NCBI RefSeq assembly: GCF_025517535.1
Contig: NZ_JAOPKC010000001.1
Location: 310,001 to 374,000 of the forward strand
Reading direction: 5' to 3'
Origin: Halapricum hydrolyticum
Lineage (GTDB): Archaea; Halobacteriota; Halobacteria; Halobacteriales; Haloarculaceae
Length of the DNA: 64,000 nucleotides
Below the pieces are notes generated by a model, which ran no database searches, was not told the origin of the DNA, and saw nothing but the letters and a program-made list of their open reading frames with translations. The number at the start of each line of letters is the position of its first letter. Within the stretch, counting starts at the first letter, position 1. A program made the translations under genes and the position numbers. Below are positions 51,095-59,950 of this stretch, one piece after another.

Positions 51095-51216
51095 GACTGA
51101 TCACCGCCCTCAAGCGACGCGATCGCCTCGTCGACGTCTTCCTGGTCGGCGCCCTCGGGCTCGCGAAACGGGCCAGCCATGAACCCCCGCATGCGGGTGG
51201 GGGTATCGTCGCTCAT
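51091..51216 (-). CDS. tiny acidic protein, 41 aa
   Basis: MSDDTPTRMRGFMAGPFREP, then a Glu/Asp-rich helix. Overlaps the upstream gene by ATGA and the downstream one by GTGA. The GCATGC palindrome at 51,183 lies inside it. An ATG at 51180 is an alternative start. Confidence 0.5.
   Translation of the reverse strand: MSDDTPTRMRGFMAGPFREPEGADQEDVDEAIASLEGGDQS
51183..51204. repeat. GCATGC-centred palindrome (copy 4)
   Basis: ACCCCCGCATGCGGGTGGGGGT, inside the tiny acidic gene. Copy 3 (CCCACCCCCGGATGCGGGTG...) is at 42,079-42,101, inside the start of the spike gene; a degenerate form is at 48,643. Confidence 0.65.
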
Positions 51217-51422
51217 TCACCCTCACCTCCAAGCGGAACACGGTGGCCCCAGAACGGCGGCCAGACTGCCGTCCGGTCGATCTCGAGACGATCGTCGAGT
51301 TCGACATCGTGGTCTCGATCGAAGAACTCCCACCACCGCTGGCGGATATAGTCCTCGAGATCACGCCCGAGAGCAGCGAAGATCTCGTCGATCGCCTCGC
51401 CGATGGACTCGAGAAGACTCAC
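51213..51422 (-). CDS. hypothetical provirus protein, 69 aa
   Basis: Amphipathic start (MSLLESIGEAIDEIFAALGR), then aromatic-rich middle (IRQRWWEFFDRDHDV) and a short basic-Pro tail. No known family. Overlaps both neighbours. Confidence 0.55.
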   Translation of the reverse strand: MSLLESIGEAIDEIFAALGRDLEDYIRQRWWEFFDRDHDVELDDRLEIDRTAVWPPFWGHRVPLGGEGE

Positions 51423-51652
51423 CGCCAGTCACCCCCGAAACATTCGGGATTCTGGCAGAGCCGGCGGTGACTCACGATCGCCGCAAAGGCAACCTCCCGA
51501 TATTCTCGATCGTCGTGCGCGTCGGCCTCGGGACACGCAGGCGCGGGCTCGTCGCTGTCGGGGTCGGGCCGGTGCACAACGCCGGAGCTCCGGGCGCGAT
51601 ACTCGACGACGCGCTCAAGCTCAACGGCGTCGACGTCAGCGGCCTGACTCAC
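51419..51652 (-). CDS. hypothetical provirus protein, 77 aa, first gene of the right-end operon
   Basis: MSQAADVDAVELERVVEYRA opens a protein with a His/Asp-rich middle and a C-terminal HRRLCQNPECFGG, which may bind zinc with His. Its first 17 codons closely match those of the chimeric frame at 52,103 on the other strand, outside attR. It starts 68 bases inside attR. Confidence 0.6.
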   Translation of the reverse strand: MSQAADVDAVELERVVEYRARSSGVVHRPDPDSDEPAPACPEADAHDDREYREVAFAAIVSHRRLCQNPECFGGDWR

Positions 51653-51720
51653 GCCGACTCGCCTCCGATTAAAAAATTCTGACAGGGTTGAGCGATTACT
51701 GACTCCCGAAGCCGGAAGCT

Positions 51721-51737
51721 AAATCCCTCCGACCCCA
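51721..51737 (+). repeat. attR
   Basis: AAATCCCTCCGACCCCA, identical to the tRNA-Trp 3' end at attL. It is not part of a full tRNA. GATTAT follows at the same offset as at attL. Confidence 0.92.
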
Positions 51738-51806
51738 TAGCGATTATCACTCTATCATATCGTTTCTTAGAGGTGTCTCTCGGAAGGATCCCGCGGGGTG
51801 GTCGGC

Positions 51807-52106
51807 GTGAGCCAGGCCGACCTCGCATCGCTTGGTGTCGCCGGCGACGTCGGTAACTGGACGCTGGCAACTGACGAGCCCGGCTTTTACGGGCGACGTT
51901 GGTACTGGAAATCCTCGAGCTACGTCCTCGTCGCCAACCAGAACACCGGCTCGTTCGCCGTCTATACACGCGACGACTGGAACGGCGCGCTCACGAACGA
52001 TCCCGTCTACCAGGAGCGCGATCTCGAGAATGCGCTCAGTCGCGCGACTGAGTGGCTGCTCGCCCATCCGAGCGGACGCGATATCGAAGGCGGTGATCGG
52101 TCGTGA
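51807..52106 (+). CDS. hypothetical protein, 99 aa, from a second virus-like remnant
   Basis: MSQADLASLGVAGDVGNWTL begins a beta-rich protein with many aromatic residues (FYGRRWYWKSSSYVLVANQN). It looks like proviral proteins rather than core genes and lies just outside attR. A GTG at 51798 is an alternative start. Its stop overlaps the GTG of the chimeric frame that follows. Confidence 0.55.
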   Translation: MSQADLASLGVAGDVGNWTLATDEPGFYGRRWYWKSSSYVLVANQNTGSFAVYTRDDWNGALTNDPVYQERDLENALSRATEWLLAHPSGRDIEGGDRS

Positions 52107-52306
52107 GCCAGGCCGCCGACGTCGACGCCGTCGAGCTCGAGCGCGTCGTCGAGATGATCGACGATCTCGATGCGGACTTCGTCGTGATCAGCGGCCGGGA
52201 CCGATCACCGACCAGACAGGCGATGTTCGGCAGTGTCTCCCAGGAGATCCTCCGTGCGGCACCGTGTCCGGCGGTTTCGGTCCGTAAAACGCCCGATTGG
52301 GCCTAA
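52103..52306 (+). pseudogene. truncated universal stress protein (UspA) fused to a provirus-gene start
   Basis: The frame of 67 residues is a hybrid. The first 17 residues (MSQAADVDAVELERVVE) equal the start of the provirus gene at 51,419-51,652. The rest (DDLDADFVVISGRDRSPTRQ, then GSVSQEILRAAPCPAVSVRK) is the last third of a UspA domain. The nucleotide-binding first part is missing. It is probably a scar left by insertion of a related element into a usp gene, not a working stress protein. Confidence 0.75.
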
Positions 52307-54315
52307 CTCAGCCACTCTTCGGGCCGGGTATCGTAGTCGACGTCGGTCGCCGCGAGGTGTTCGACCATCTCCCAGGGAACGTCCTCGATAGTGACCTGCT
52401 GGCCGTCGTAGCGCAACTGCCGTCCGATTTCGACCGGATCGGGTTCGCGGTTCTGGCGTCGGGCGACCTCGATCTCGCTGTCGTCGTAGTCCTTGTCTAT
52501 CGTAAGCAGATTCACGGGCCGGCCCCACAGGTCGAAGGCGCGCTCGAGCACGTCTGTCGCCTGCTCGATGTCCAGCGCGATGCCGTTGTAGCGATGGGCG
52601 AGCAGCAGCTCGCCGGCGTTGCCGTAGTTGCCGTCTTCGACGACGATCGTCGGCTTGCCGAAGTTGGTGAACTGCAACAGCAGTTTCTGCTTGACGTCCT
52701 CCGGATCGGTCGAGGAGACCCGGAAGTCGCCGGCACTCTGCGAGTACTCGTAGGCGAAGTAATCGTGTTCCTCGACGAACTCGTCGGTGAGAAACTCGTC
52801 GAGAAATGTCACGTCGTTGTGGCTCTGGCGAATCTCGCGCATCCGGTCCCAGCCGCGGGCGTACTCGACGTCCGCGAGCGCCGCGTCGACGCTGTCGTAG
52901 CGGCTGTCGTCGAAGAGATAGCGGCTGATCTGCTCCAGCTGTGCCTGTCCGATCCGGGCGAGAAAACCACGGTGCTGTGGCTTGACCAGCGAATAGTGTC
53001 GCCGGACGAGCCCCTCCTGAGAGAGGACCGTCCAGGGATAAGCCTCGACGTCAATCTCGCCGTCCCGAGCGCGTTCAAGGGCGTCGGCGTCGACACGGGG
53101 GTCGTCAGAGTCGATCTCCCCGAGATGGCCCGGTACGTCCTCGATCCACGCCGGGGGCGCAAGCGTCGACAGAACCGTCCCGAAGTCGACGGCCTCGTGG
53201 AAGTTCCGCCAGGTGATCCCCTCGACACGCAGGAGGCGCTCGACGACCTCCCGGCGGTTGGCGACGTTTTCGACGTACTGCCACAGTTCGAACCCGAGCT
53301 TGTAGGGATTGAGTCCGCCCGACCCGAGCACTTTCGACATGTGATCGGCGTACGTGACGAACTCGTCGGCGTCAGCGAACCCTTCGCCGACCATCATAAC
53401 GGATTCCCAGTAGGTGGCCCATCCCTCGTTGAGCACCTTGGTCATCTTCTGGGGAGCGAAGTAGTACGCTTCCCGGCGGACGATCTCAAGCACGTCTTTC
53501 TGCCAGTCGGTCATCTCGACGGCTTTCCCGGCCGACTCGTCGTATCGCTTGCCGTGCTTGCGGATGAACCCGAGAACGTCTTTCTCGGGGGAGACCGGGA
53601 ACGAGTGTGTCACGTCCTCGGCCTGTGCGTCGAGCCATTCGTCGCCGAACACTTGCTGGGTTACTTCCTCGGAGAGGTCCAGTTCGTCGAGCCGTTCGGC
53701 CGGATCGGCGATATCGAGGTTCGCCTCGCCGTCGGCCACGGCAGGTGCGTACGGCCGGTGTTGGTCGATCGTGTCCTCCAGACAGAGCACGTGATCGATC
53801 CACCGCTCGACCTCGCTGCGGTCGATTTCGGGATCGCGCATGTACTCCCGGATCGTCTCGGCGTGGCGGGCGAGCATCTCGGCGGCCGCCGGGTTCTGTG
53901 CGTCGATCGTGTCCCCCGTCTCGCGGTCGGTGAACAGTCCGAACCACTCGTTGTTCGCGAAGAAGTCGGCGTGTGCCTCGACGTGGGTGATGACCGCCTT
54001 CTGATCGGCCAGCGAGTTCGACTCCTGGAGGAACGCGTGGGCTGGGTTGTCGTTGTTGACGATCTCGAAGGCCTTCCCGCCGAGGAACTGGTTTTGCTTG
54101 CGCTGGCGGTCGTATGCCATCCCCCACCGCCAGTGGGGATAGCGCCGCTGGAACCCGCCGTAGGCGATGAGCTCGTTCATCTCGTCGTAATCGACGATCC
54201 AGTAGTTGACGGGATAGGGCGTCAGTCCGAGCTTTTCGGCGAGTTCGCCCGCCCGGGCGACGGACTCTTGCAGTTCGTCGGCGATTCGCTGTGCTTCGAT
54301 GCGGTCGTCGATCAT
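52303..54315 (-). CDS. SpoVR family protein
   Basis: A 670-residue protein of the SpoVR/YcgB family, with YPVNYWIVDYDEMNELIAYG, AHADFFANNEWF, and APQKMTKVLNEGWATYWESV in the conserved first half, and GWDRMREIRQSHNDVTFLDE further on. The function is not established, but SpoVR genes are kept with DUF444 and PrkA kinase genes across bacteria and archaea. That system is linked to starvation or stress. ATG 54315 overlaps the DUF444 stop. Confidence 0.94.
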   Translation of the reverse strand: MIDDRIEAQRIADELQESVARAGELAEKLGLTPYPVNYWIVDYDEMNELIAYGGFQRRYPHWRWGMAYDRQRKQNQFLGGKAFEIVNNDNPAHAFLQESNSLADQKAVITHVEAHADFFANNEWFGLFTDRETGDTIDAQNPAAAEMLARHAETIREYMRDPEIDRSEVERWIDHVLCLEDTIDQHRPYAPAVADGEANLDIADPAERLDELDLSEEVTQQVFGDEWLDAQAEDVTHSFPVSPEKDVLGFIRKHGKRYDESAGKAVEMTDWQKDVLEIVRREAYYFAPQKMTKVLNEGWATYWESVMMVGEGFADADEFVTYADHMSKVLGSGGLNPYKLGFELWQYVENVANRREVVERLLRVEGITWRNFHEAVDFGTVLSTLAPPAWIEDVPGHLGEIDSDDPRVDADALERARDGEIDVEAYPWTVLSQEGLVRRHYSLVKPQHRGFLARIGQAQLEQISRYLFDDSRYDSVDAALADVEYARGWDRMREIRQSHNDVTFLDEFLTDEFVEEHDYFAYEYSQSAGDFRVSSTDPEDVKQKLLLQFTNFGKPTIVVEDGNYGNAGELLLAHRYNGIALDIEQATDVLERAFDLWGRPVNLLTIDKDYDDSEIEVARRQNREPDPVEIGRQLRYDGQQVTIEDVPWEMVEHLAATDVDYDTRPEEWLS

Positions 54316-55616
54316 GACTCTTCCTCCGTACTGAGAACCTCGTAGATAGCGTCCACGACGTCTTCCGGACTGGAGACGTAGGCGACGGCCACGTCGTCCA
54401 CAGTCCGGAAGTGTCGTTCGACCTCTTCGGCGTGGGTGGCGTTGATCGCGTTTCCGGAGGGCTGAGTTTCGACGTAGGCGTGGAGATTCGCGGGGATCTC
54501 CTCCATCAACGGGATCACGCGCTGTTCCGTGTCGTTGCTGGAGTTCTCGCTGTCGCCCGCAGCGAAGACGTAGCGGTTCCACTCGCTCCAGGGGTACTGC
54601 TCGTCGAGAACCGCCGCGGCGAGTTCGTAGGCGCTCGAGATGCGCGTCCCGCCACCGGACCGGATGCCGAAAAACTCCTCGCGGTCGACCTCCCAGGCCT
54701 CGGCGTCGTGTGCGATGTAGACGAACTCAGCGTTGTCGTACTTGCCCTGGAGATACCAGTCCAGCGGCGTGAACGTGCGCTCGACCAGTTCCCGCTTCTT
54801 CTGGCGCATGCTCCCGGAGACGTCGCGAATGTTGACCACGACGACGTTTCGCTCGCGCGTTTCGACGATCTCCGGATACCGGTAGCGTTCGTCCTCGCTG
54901 CGGAAGGGGATCTCTTCGAGCCCCTCTCGGCGGATCCGCTGGGCCGTCGTCTCGTGATCGACGGTCGCCTCCATCTCTTCGACCGAATCCCATCGGTCGC
55001 GTTCGTCGGCGGGGAGATCCTCGTAGGCGTCCTCGATCCACGCCCGCGAGACGGGGATGTTCGCTTCGCGGGCCCACTCGTAGACCGCCGCCGGCCCCCA
55101 GCCGTCGACGCGCAGCGCCTCCCGGACGTACTCCTCGTCGAAGTCCATCGCCATCTTGCGCTTCAGCCCCTCCTTGAACAGTCGCTCGAAGTCCAGCGTC
55201 GACGACGGACCGGTCCGGGTGATGTCGGTGAAGTCCCCCTCGGTCTCCTCGATCACTTTCTTGCCCTTCGGCTCGAGATCCAGCCCCAGGCGTTCGTCGA
55301 GTTCCTGGGCGAACTCCTCGGGATCCATCTCGTAGTACTCGTGCTCGCCGCCGTCCTCGCCGGGTTCGCCCTCCCCGTCATCGTCGTCCTGGGGCTGGCC
55401 GACGGGATCACCCTCTTCGGCGCCTTCGCCCTGACCGACGCCGCCCTGATCGCGACGGTCGTAGGCAAACTCCGGAAGATCGACGATCTTGATCGGGATC
55501 CGGACCGTGTCCGCACGCGAGTTCCCCAGATCGCCGTACTGGATGAACTCCGCCAGGTCCTGGCGGCGCTGTTCGCCCACCTCTCGGTAGCGTTCGAGGT
55601 CGTCTCTCAGTCCCAT
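54312..55616 (-). CDS. DUF444 (YeaH/YhbH) family protein with vWA domain
   Basis: A 434-residue protein. The MIDAS metal site is DVSGSMRQKKRE near residue 268, in a von Willebrand A domain. An acidic low-complexity linker lies at residues 60-95. YeaH/YhbH proteins act with PrkA kinases and SpoVR. It is likely an adapter that binds kinase targets; this is inference from conserved context. Confidence 0.93.
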   Translation of the reverse strand: MGLRDDLERYREVGEQRRQDLAEFIQYGDLGNSRADTVRIPIKIVDLPEFAYDRRDQGGVGQGEGAEEGDPVGQPQDDDDGEGEPGEDGGEHEYYEMDPEEFAQELDERLGLDLEPKGKKVIEETEGDFTDITRTGPSSTLDFERLFKEGLKRKMAMDFDEEYVREALRVDGWGPAAVYEWAREANIPVSRAWIEDAYEDLPADERDRWDSVEEMEATVDHETTAQRIRREGLEEIPFRSEDERYRYPEIVETRERNVVVVNIRDVSGSMRQKKRELVERTFTPLDWYLQGKYDNAEFVYIAHDAEAWEVDREEFFGIRSGGGTRISSAYELAAAVLDEQYPWSEWNRYVFAAGDSENSSNDTEQRVIPLMEEIPANLHAYVETQPSGNAINATHAEEVERHFRTVDDVAVAYVSSPEDVVDAIYEVLSTEEES

Positions 55617-57883
55617 CTGTAGCTCACCTGTCCCATGACGTGGCGGCTCGTGAGTTCGGCGGCGGCCTCACTGTACCCGAAGTGATCGGCCATCGTCTCG
55701 ATCGTCCGGGCTTTCACCCGGGCCGTCTCGGTGTTCTCGGGAGGGTCGTCCCACTGCTGCGGGTCGAAGTCCTCGAACGTCCGCCGGACGTCCGCCCAGT
55801 CGTGACTGCCGAGCACCGACTCGATCACCGGGATCTCCGTCAGCGCCACGTCCTCGACCCGGAACTGCTCGTCGCGGTTGTGCCAGGCGTGGCGGTTCAG
55901 CGCGGTGATGACCTTCTCCGTCCGGAACGCGACCACCTCGTCTGTCGGCTCGTTGCCGCGGTAGTCGCTTTCGGTGAACCGGCCGAGGTGCTCGACCTCG
56001 AAGACCTTCATCTTCAGCGGATCGGGGTCGACGTACTCCCCGCGGTCGTTCTCGATCCGGTCGTCGGTCGCCCAGGCGTAAACGTGTTCGACGTACTCCT
56101 CGACGGTCTCGTCCGTGACGCCGCTCTCGTACATGATCGCCGCCAGGACGTCCGACTCCTGTCTGTCGAAGATGTGGCTCTTGACCGGCACGACTCGCTC
56201 CTCGAACTCGGCGGCTTCGGCGGGTGAGAAGACCGGCGCCGTCCGGAGCCCGCTGGCCATCGCGTCCAGAACGTCGCGGGGCAGTAACACGTCCTCGACG
56301 GGTAACGTGGCGTGGTGGCGGTCGGTCTCCTCCTGGAGGAGATCGGCGATCACGTCGCGCGTGTAGGTGACCGGGATCCCGTGCTCGCCGTCGGTTGCGT
56401 CGTCGTCGAACTCGAAGGCATCGGCCTCGCGACGCTCGTCGCCGTCCTGGAGGTAGCCGCGATCGAACAGCAGCGCCTTCTCGACCAGGCCGAGATCGCC
56501 CGGGAGGTCGCTGCTGTCAAGCCGTGAGACGACGTCGTACAGCGCGGCCGCCTCCAGCGCGTGCGGCGCGAGTTCGCGCTGTCGAACGCCGTCGCCGCGA
56601 TCGACGTCGACGGTGAGAGAGCTCCGGATACGCTCGTCCAGTTCCGACCAGGAATCGGCCGCCCAGACGGCCGTGTCTGTCGTCAGTTCTCGCCGCAGGA
56701 GTTGCACTTCAAGCGAGAGGTTCGCCAGGTAGGTAAACTCGTGTCTGGTCAGTCGCCGCTTGAGCGCCTTCAGCGGGTCCTGCCCCTCGCGGTCGGCGTG
56801 CTGGTCGAGCGTCGCCTCCAGGTCGGGATTGGAGATGACGACCAGTTGCGTGTCGACGTCCATCCCGATCCCCTTGTCCAGCTTGACAGCCTCCTCGTCG
56901 GGCACGTTCAGCAATCGCTGGAGGAGGTCCGCGTGCTGGGCGGCGTCCTCGACGACCGTCAGCAGGCCGTTGCCCTGACTGAGGACGCCGTCGTAGGAGA
57001 ACGCCTGTGGGTTCTTGCGGCCTCGTGAATCCAGCTCGCGCAGCATGCCAGCCATCCACGATCCGACGAGGCGTTCTTTGGGACTTCCCTCGTCTTCGCT
57101 GTGGAGGACGCCGATCCCCTGTCCGACGTCGACGACGTAGTTGGTCACGCGCAGATGGTCGGGGTCGGTCACCGCCGAGAACAGGTCCGTGACGCCCTGC
57201 CGGCGGTACTGCTCTGTCAGATGGTCGTAAGCTTCTCGGGAGAACGGATCCAGATCGGTCTCGACGTGGACCGTCGTGTGACCGAGTCGGTCGTTGACGG
57301 CCTCGAGGATCTTTTCGCGGACCGACTCCGGGAAGACCGAAAGCGGATGGGTCTGAACGGGACTCTCGTACCAGTCGTCTTCGTCGTCGCTCCGGTTGTC
57401 GCCGTAGGTGAGCCCGCCCGCTTGCCCGCCCGCGCCGCTGATGTTCCACTCGACGGTGTAGCGGCGGCCCGCGTCGGTCTTCGAGTACGCCCGGAGCCCG
57501 TTGATCAGACAGCGTTTCAGTTCCGACTTGCCGGTCGCGGTGGGTCCGGTAAACCAGATGATCGTCTCGTCGTTGCCGCGACGGGCCGCGATCGACCGCA
57601 GGTCGTCGACGAAGGCGTTCAGCACGTCGGTATTGCCGAGAATGGCATGCTCGCCGTCGTTGTACGGATCGTCGAAGAACCGATAGCGCTCCACTCGCTC
57701 GCCCTCCTCGATCACGGTGCGGGTCCCGGCAGCCTCGATCGCGTCGAGGAGATACTGGGACGCGTGGGCGGCGATCGCCGGGCGATCGAGGATCAGATCG
57801 ACGTACTCCGACAGCGACAGCGGCTCCCGGTAGGTCCGATCGAGAGCCCGATCGGCCGCTGCGATGAAGTCAGTGCCGTCCAT
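55607..57883 (-). CDS. prkA: PrkA-type serine protein kinase, second copy
   Basis: A 758-residue PrkA-like protein. The AAA+ part has Walker A GPTATGKSELKRCLING and a long C-terminal region related to the PrkA domain. Its ATG at 57883 sits in the stop of the first copy (TGATG), so the two kinases are translationally coupled, and it overlaps the DUF444 gene by 10 bases. It is diverged from copy 1, implying a hetero-oligomer or a different target. Confidence 0.9.
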   Translation of the reverse strand: MDGTDFIAAADRALDRTYREPLSLSEYVDLILDRPAIAAHASQYLLDAIEAAGTRTVIEEGERVERYRFFDDPYNDGEHAILGNTDVLNAFVDDLRSIAARRGNDETIIWFTGPTATGKSELKRCLINGLRAYSKTDAGRRYTVEWNISGAGGQAGGLTYGDNRSDDEDDWYESPVQTHPLSVFPESVREKILEAVNDRLGHTTVHVETDLDPFSREAYDHLTEQYRRQGVTDLFSAVTDPDHLRVTNYVVDVGQGIGVLHSEDEGSPKERLVGSWMAGMLRELDSRGRKNPQAFSYDGVLSQGNGLLTVVEDAAQHADLLQRLLNVPDEEAVKLDKGIGMDVDTQLVVISNPDLEATLDQHADREGQDPLKALKRRLTRHEFTYLANLSLEVQLLRRELTTDTAVWAADSWSELDERIRSSLTVDVDRGDGVRQRELAPHALEAAALYDVVSRLDSSDLPGDLGLVEKALLFDRGYLQDGDERREADAFEFDDDATDGEHGIPVTYTRDVIADLLQEETDRHHATLPVEDVLLPRDVLDAMASGLRTAPVFSPAEAAEFEERVVPVKSHIFDRQESDVLAAIMYESGVTDETVEEYVEHVYAWATDDRIENDRGEYVDPDPLKMKVFEVEHLGRFTESDYRGNEPTDEVVAFRTEKVITALNRHAWHNRDEQFRVEDVALTEIPVIESVLGSHDWADVRRTFEDFDPQQWDDPPENTETARVKARTIETMADHFGYSEAAAELTSRHVMGQVSYRWD

Positions 57884-59949
57884 CACTCTTCCATCTCGCT
57901 TTTGGCGACCTCCGCGCCGGCGAACTCCAGCACCTCCTTGGCACCCTCGCGGCTGTGGCCCTGATCGATCAGCGCCTCGATCCAGGCGCTGCGCTCGTCG
58001 TCGCTCATCTCCCCGGAGGCGACCAGTGCGGAGAAGTTGATGTTGTGTTTCTTGTCCTCCCAGAGCTTGCGCTCCAGCGCCCGGCGCAGACGGTCGTTGT
58101 CCTGGGGATCGAAGCTCGAACCCTCGCGGGCACGCCGGGAGACCCAGTTCGCGACCTCCTGGCGGAAGTCGTCTTTGCGGTCCCGGGGGAGATCGAGTTT
58201 CTCCTCGACGCTCCGGAGGAACTGCTCGTCCGGCTCCTGCTCGCGGCCCGTGATCTCGTCTTCGACCGTGTCGTCGTCGATGTAGGCCATCACGTGGTCC
58301 ATGTACTTCTCGCCCTGACGGCGGATCTCCTCGACGTCGTAGGCCAGCGCGTGGCGGACGTCCTCGATGGCCCGGTCCTTGTACTCCTCGCGAACGAGTT
58401 CGAGATACCGGTAGTAGGTGTCGAAGCGGTCCTCCGGGATCGACCCGTGGTTCTCGAGGTTCGCTTCGAGGTGCGTGAACGTCGCGAGCGGTGAGAGGAA
58501 CGACCGACCGCGGTGCATCGAGTCCATGATCGCCTCCGCGATTTCGTCACCGATGAACCGCGGACTGACGCCTTCCATCCCCTCGCCGATCTCGGCAGCG
58601 GCCTCGCCTTCCTCGCGGAGTTTCTTGACGTCGACGTCGTCGGCCTCGCTCTCACCGTTGTAGGCTTTGGCCTTCTGGAGCAGGTCGACGTTGCTCGCGT
58701 CGGGTTCCTCGATGCGAGTCAAGACGCCGAACAGCCCCGCCATCTCCAGAGTGTGGGGCTCGACGGAGATGTCCGGCAGGTCGGCGTTCCGGAGCATCTT
58801 CCGGTAGATCATCGCCTCGTCCTCGTAGCTCAGCACGTAGGGGAAGTCGATCCGCTTGGTGCGGTCGTTGAACGCCTCCATCTTCTCGTCGCCCTTCTTG
58901 TCCTTGTACTCGGGCATGTTCGTCCGGCCGACGATCACCTGGTCGATGTCGATCCGGGGGTTGTTCTTCGGCTTGATCGTCTGCTCCTGGGTCGCGTGCA
59001 GGAAGTCATAGAGGAACTCCCGCTGGAGCTTCAGCAGCTCCTCACCGGAGAACAGCCCGCGGTTAGCGTTGCAAAAGGCCCCAGAGTAGTCGAACGCCCG
59101 CGGGTCGCTCTCGCCGTAGATGGCGATTTTCGAATAGTTGACGTCACCGGTCAACTCGGTCTCGTCCTGGTTTTTCTTGTCCTTCGGTTCGAAGGTCTCG
59201 ATAGCCTGGCGCATGTTCTCGTCGGCGACGAGCCGGACGATCTCGATGTGGTTGTTCAGGACGGTCTCCAGGTCGTCGTCGTAGTAGGCCAGCAGCCGGT
59301 CCATGTAGAACTCGCTGGCGGGATCGAGACTCTGCTCGTTGCGGATCGTGTAGGGGGCCTCGAGGACCTCGTTGACGTCTTCGAGGATCCGCCGGCGCTG
59401 GGGTTCGGGGATCAACACGAGCGGATCCTGGTTCATCGGCGACCGGACGATGTCGTCGGCTGGGTCCTGATCCGGGATGACGTCGCAGAGGTTCGTCCAC
59501 CGGAAGGTATACATCCGGCCCGCGTCCCGGCGGGTGTAATCCTCGAAGTAGCGTCGAACCTGCCGATCGAAGTCGGACTTGCCGGACCCGACCGGCCCCA
59601 GCAGGAGTTTGATGCGCTTTTGAGGCCCGAGTCCGCGAGCCCCGCTTTTGACCTTGTTGACGAACTCGTGGATCGATTCGTGGATGACCCGGCCGTAGAA
59701 AGTGTTTTCGCCGTCGCTGATCGGATCTTCCGAGGCCAGTTCGTACTCGACGAGGCCGGCGTCCTCGTCGTACTCGGTACCGTAGTAGTCGAACATGTCC
59801 GCGACCCGCTGGTGGGCACTGCGAGCGATGCGGGGCTCGTCGTAGAGTTGCTCGAGATACCACGAGAAATCGTGGTGATCCCGGAGGTCGGCGGGGATCG
59901 ACGCGCGGTAGTCGTCGCTCAGTTCCGAGAGGGTCTCCGGTTCACTCAT
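57883..59949 (-). CDS. prkA: PrkA-type serine protein kinase, first copy
   Basis: A 688-residue protein with Walker A LGPVGSGKSDFDRQVRRYFE, GRTNMPEYKDKKGDEKMEAF in the AAA+ part, and the PrkA C-terminal domain (GVSPRFIGDEIAEAIMDSMH, RGRSFLSPLATFTHLEANLE). It opens ASIPADLRDHHDFSWYLEQL after a short start. First gene of the PrkA-PrkA-DUF444-SpoVR operon. A 9-bp inverted repeat begins one base past its start codon. Confidence 0.94.
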   Translation of the reverse strand: MSEPETLSELSDDYRASIPADLRDHHDFSWYLEQLYDEPRIARSAHQRVADMFDYYGTEYDEDAGLVEYELASEDPISDGENTFYGRVIHESIHEFVNKVKSGARGLGPQKRIKLLLGPVGSGKSDFDRQVRRYFEDYTRRDAGRMYTFRWTNLCDVIPDQDPADDIVRSPMNQDPLVLIPEPQRRRILEDVNEVLEAPYTIRNEQSLDPASEFYMDRLLAYYDDDLETVLNNHIEIVRLVADENMRQAIETFEPKDKKNQDETELTGDVNYSKIAIYGESDPRAFDYSGAFCNANRGLFSGEELLKLQREFLYDFLHATQEQTIKPKNNPRIDIDQVIVGRTNMPEYKDKKGDEKMEAFNDRTKRIDFPYVLSYEDEAMIYRKMLRNADLPDISVEPHTLEMAGLFGVLTRIEEPDASNVDLLQKAKAYNGESEADDVDVKKLREEGEAAAEIGEGMEGVSPRFIGDEIAEAIMDSMHRGRSFLSPLATFTHLEANLENHGSIPEDRFDTYYRYLELVREEYKDRAIEDVRHALAYDVEEIRRQGEKYMDHVMAYIDDDTVEDEITGREQEPDEQFLRSVEEKLDLPRDRKDDFRQEVANWVSRRAREGSSFDPQDNDRLRRALERKLWEDKKHNINFSALVASGEMSDDERSAWIEALIDQGHSREGAKEVLEFAGAEVAKSEMEE

Positions 59950-59950
59950 G

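Larger units (their letters stand above)
32613..51737. mobile_element. integrated pleolipovirus-like provirus, about 19.1 kb
   Basis: Bounded by a direct repeat of AAATCCCTCCGACCCCA, the last 17 bases of tRNA-Trp. A tyrosine integrase gene lies next to the tRNA. The order inside is: integrase operon (minus), repressor-like gene (plus), cargo (minus), orc1/cdc6 (minus), iterons, two pilins (plus), structural operon (plus), DUF7845 operon (minus), and an operon of tiny genes (minus) up to attR. Spike, small membrane proteins and a P-loop ATPase in that order are the pleolipovirus signature. All key genes look intact, so the element may still be able to excise. Confidence 0.9.

Noticed and set aside
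52303..54345. 682-codon plus-strand frame opposite SpoVR
   Set aside because: Shadow frame; SpoVR motifs support the minus strand.
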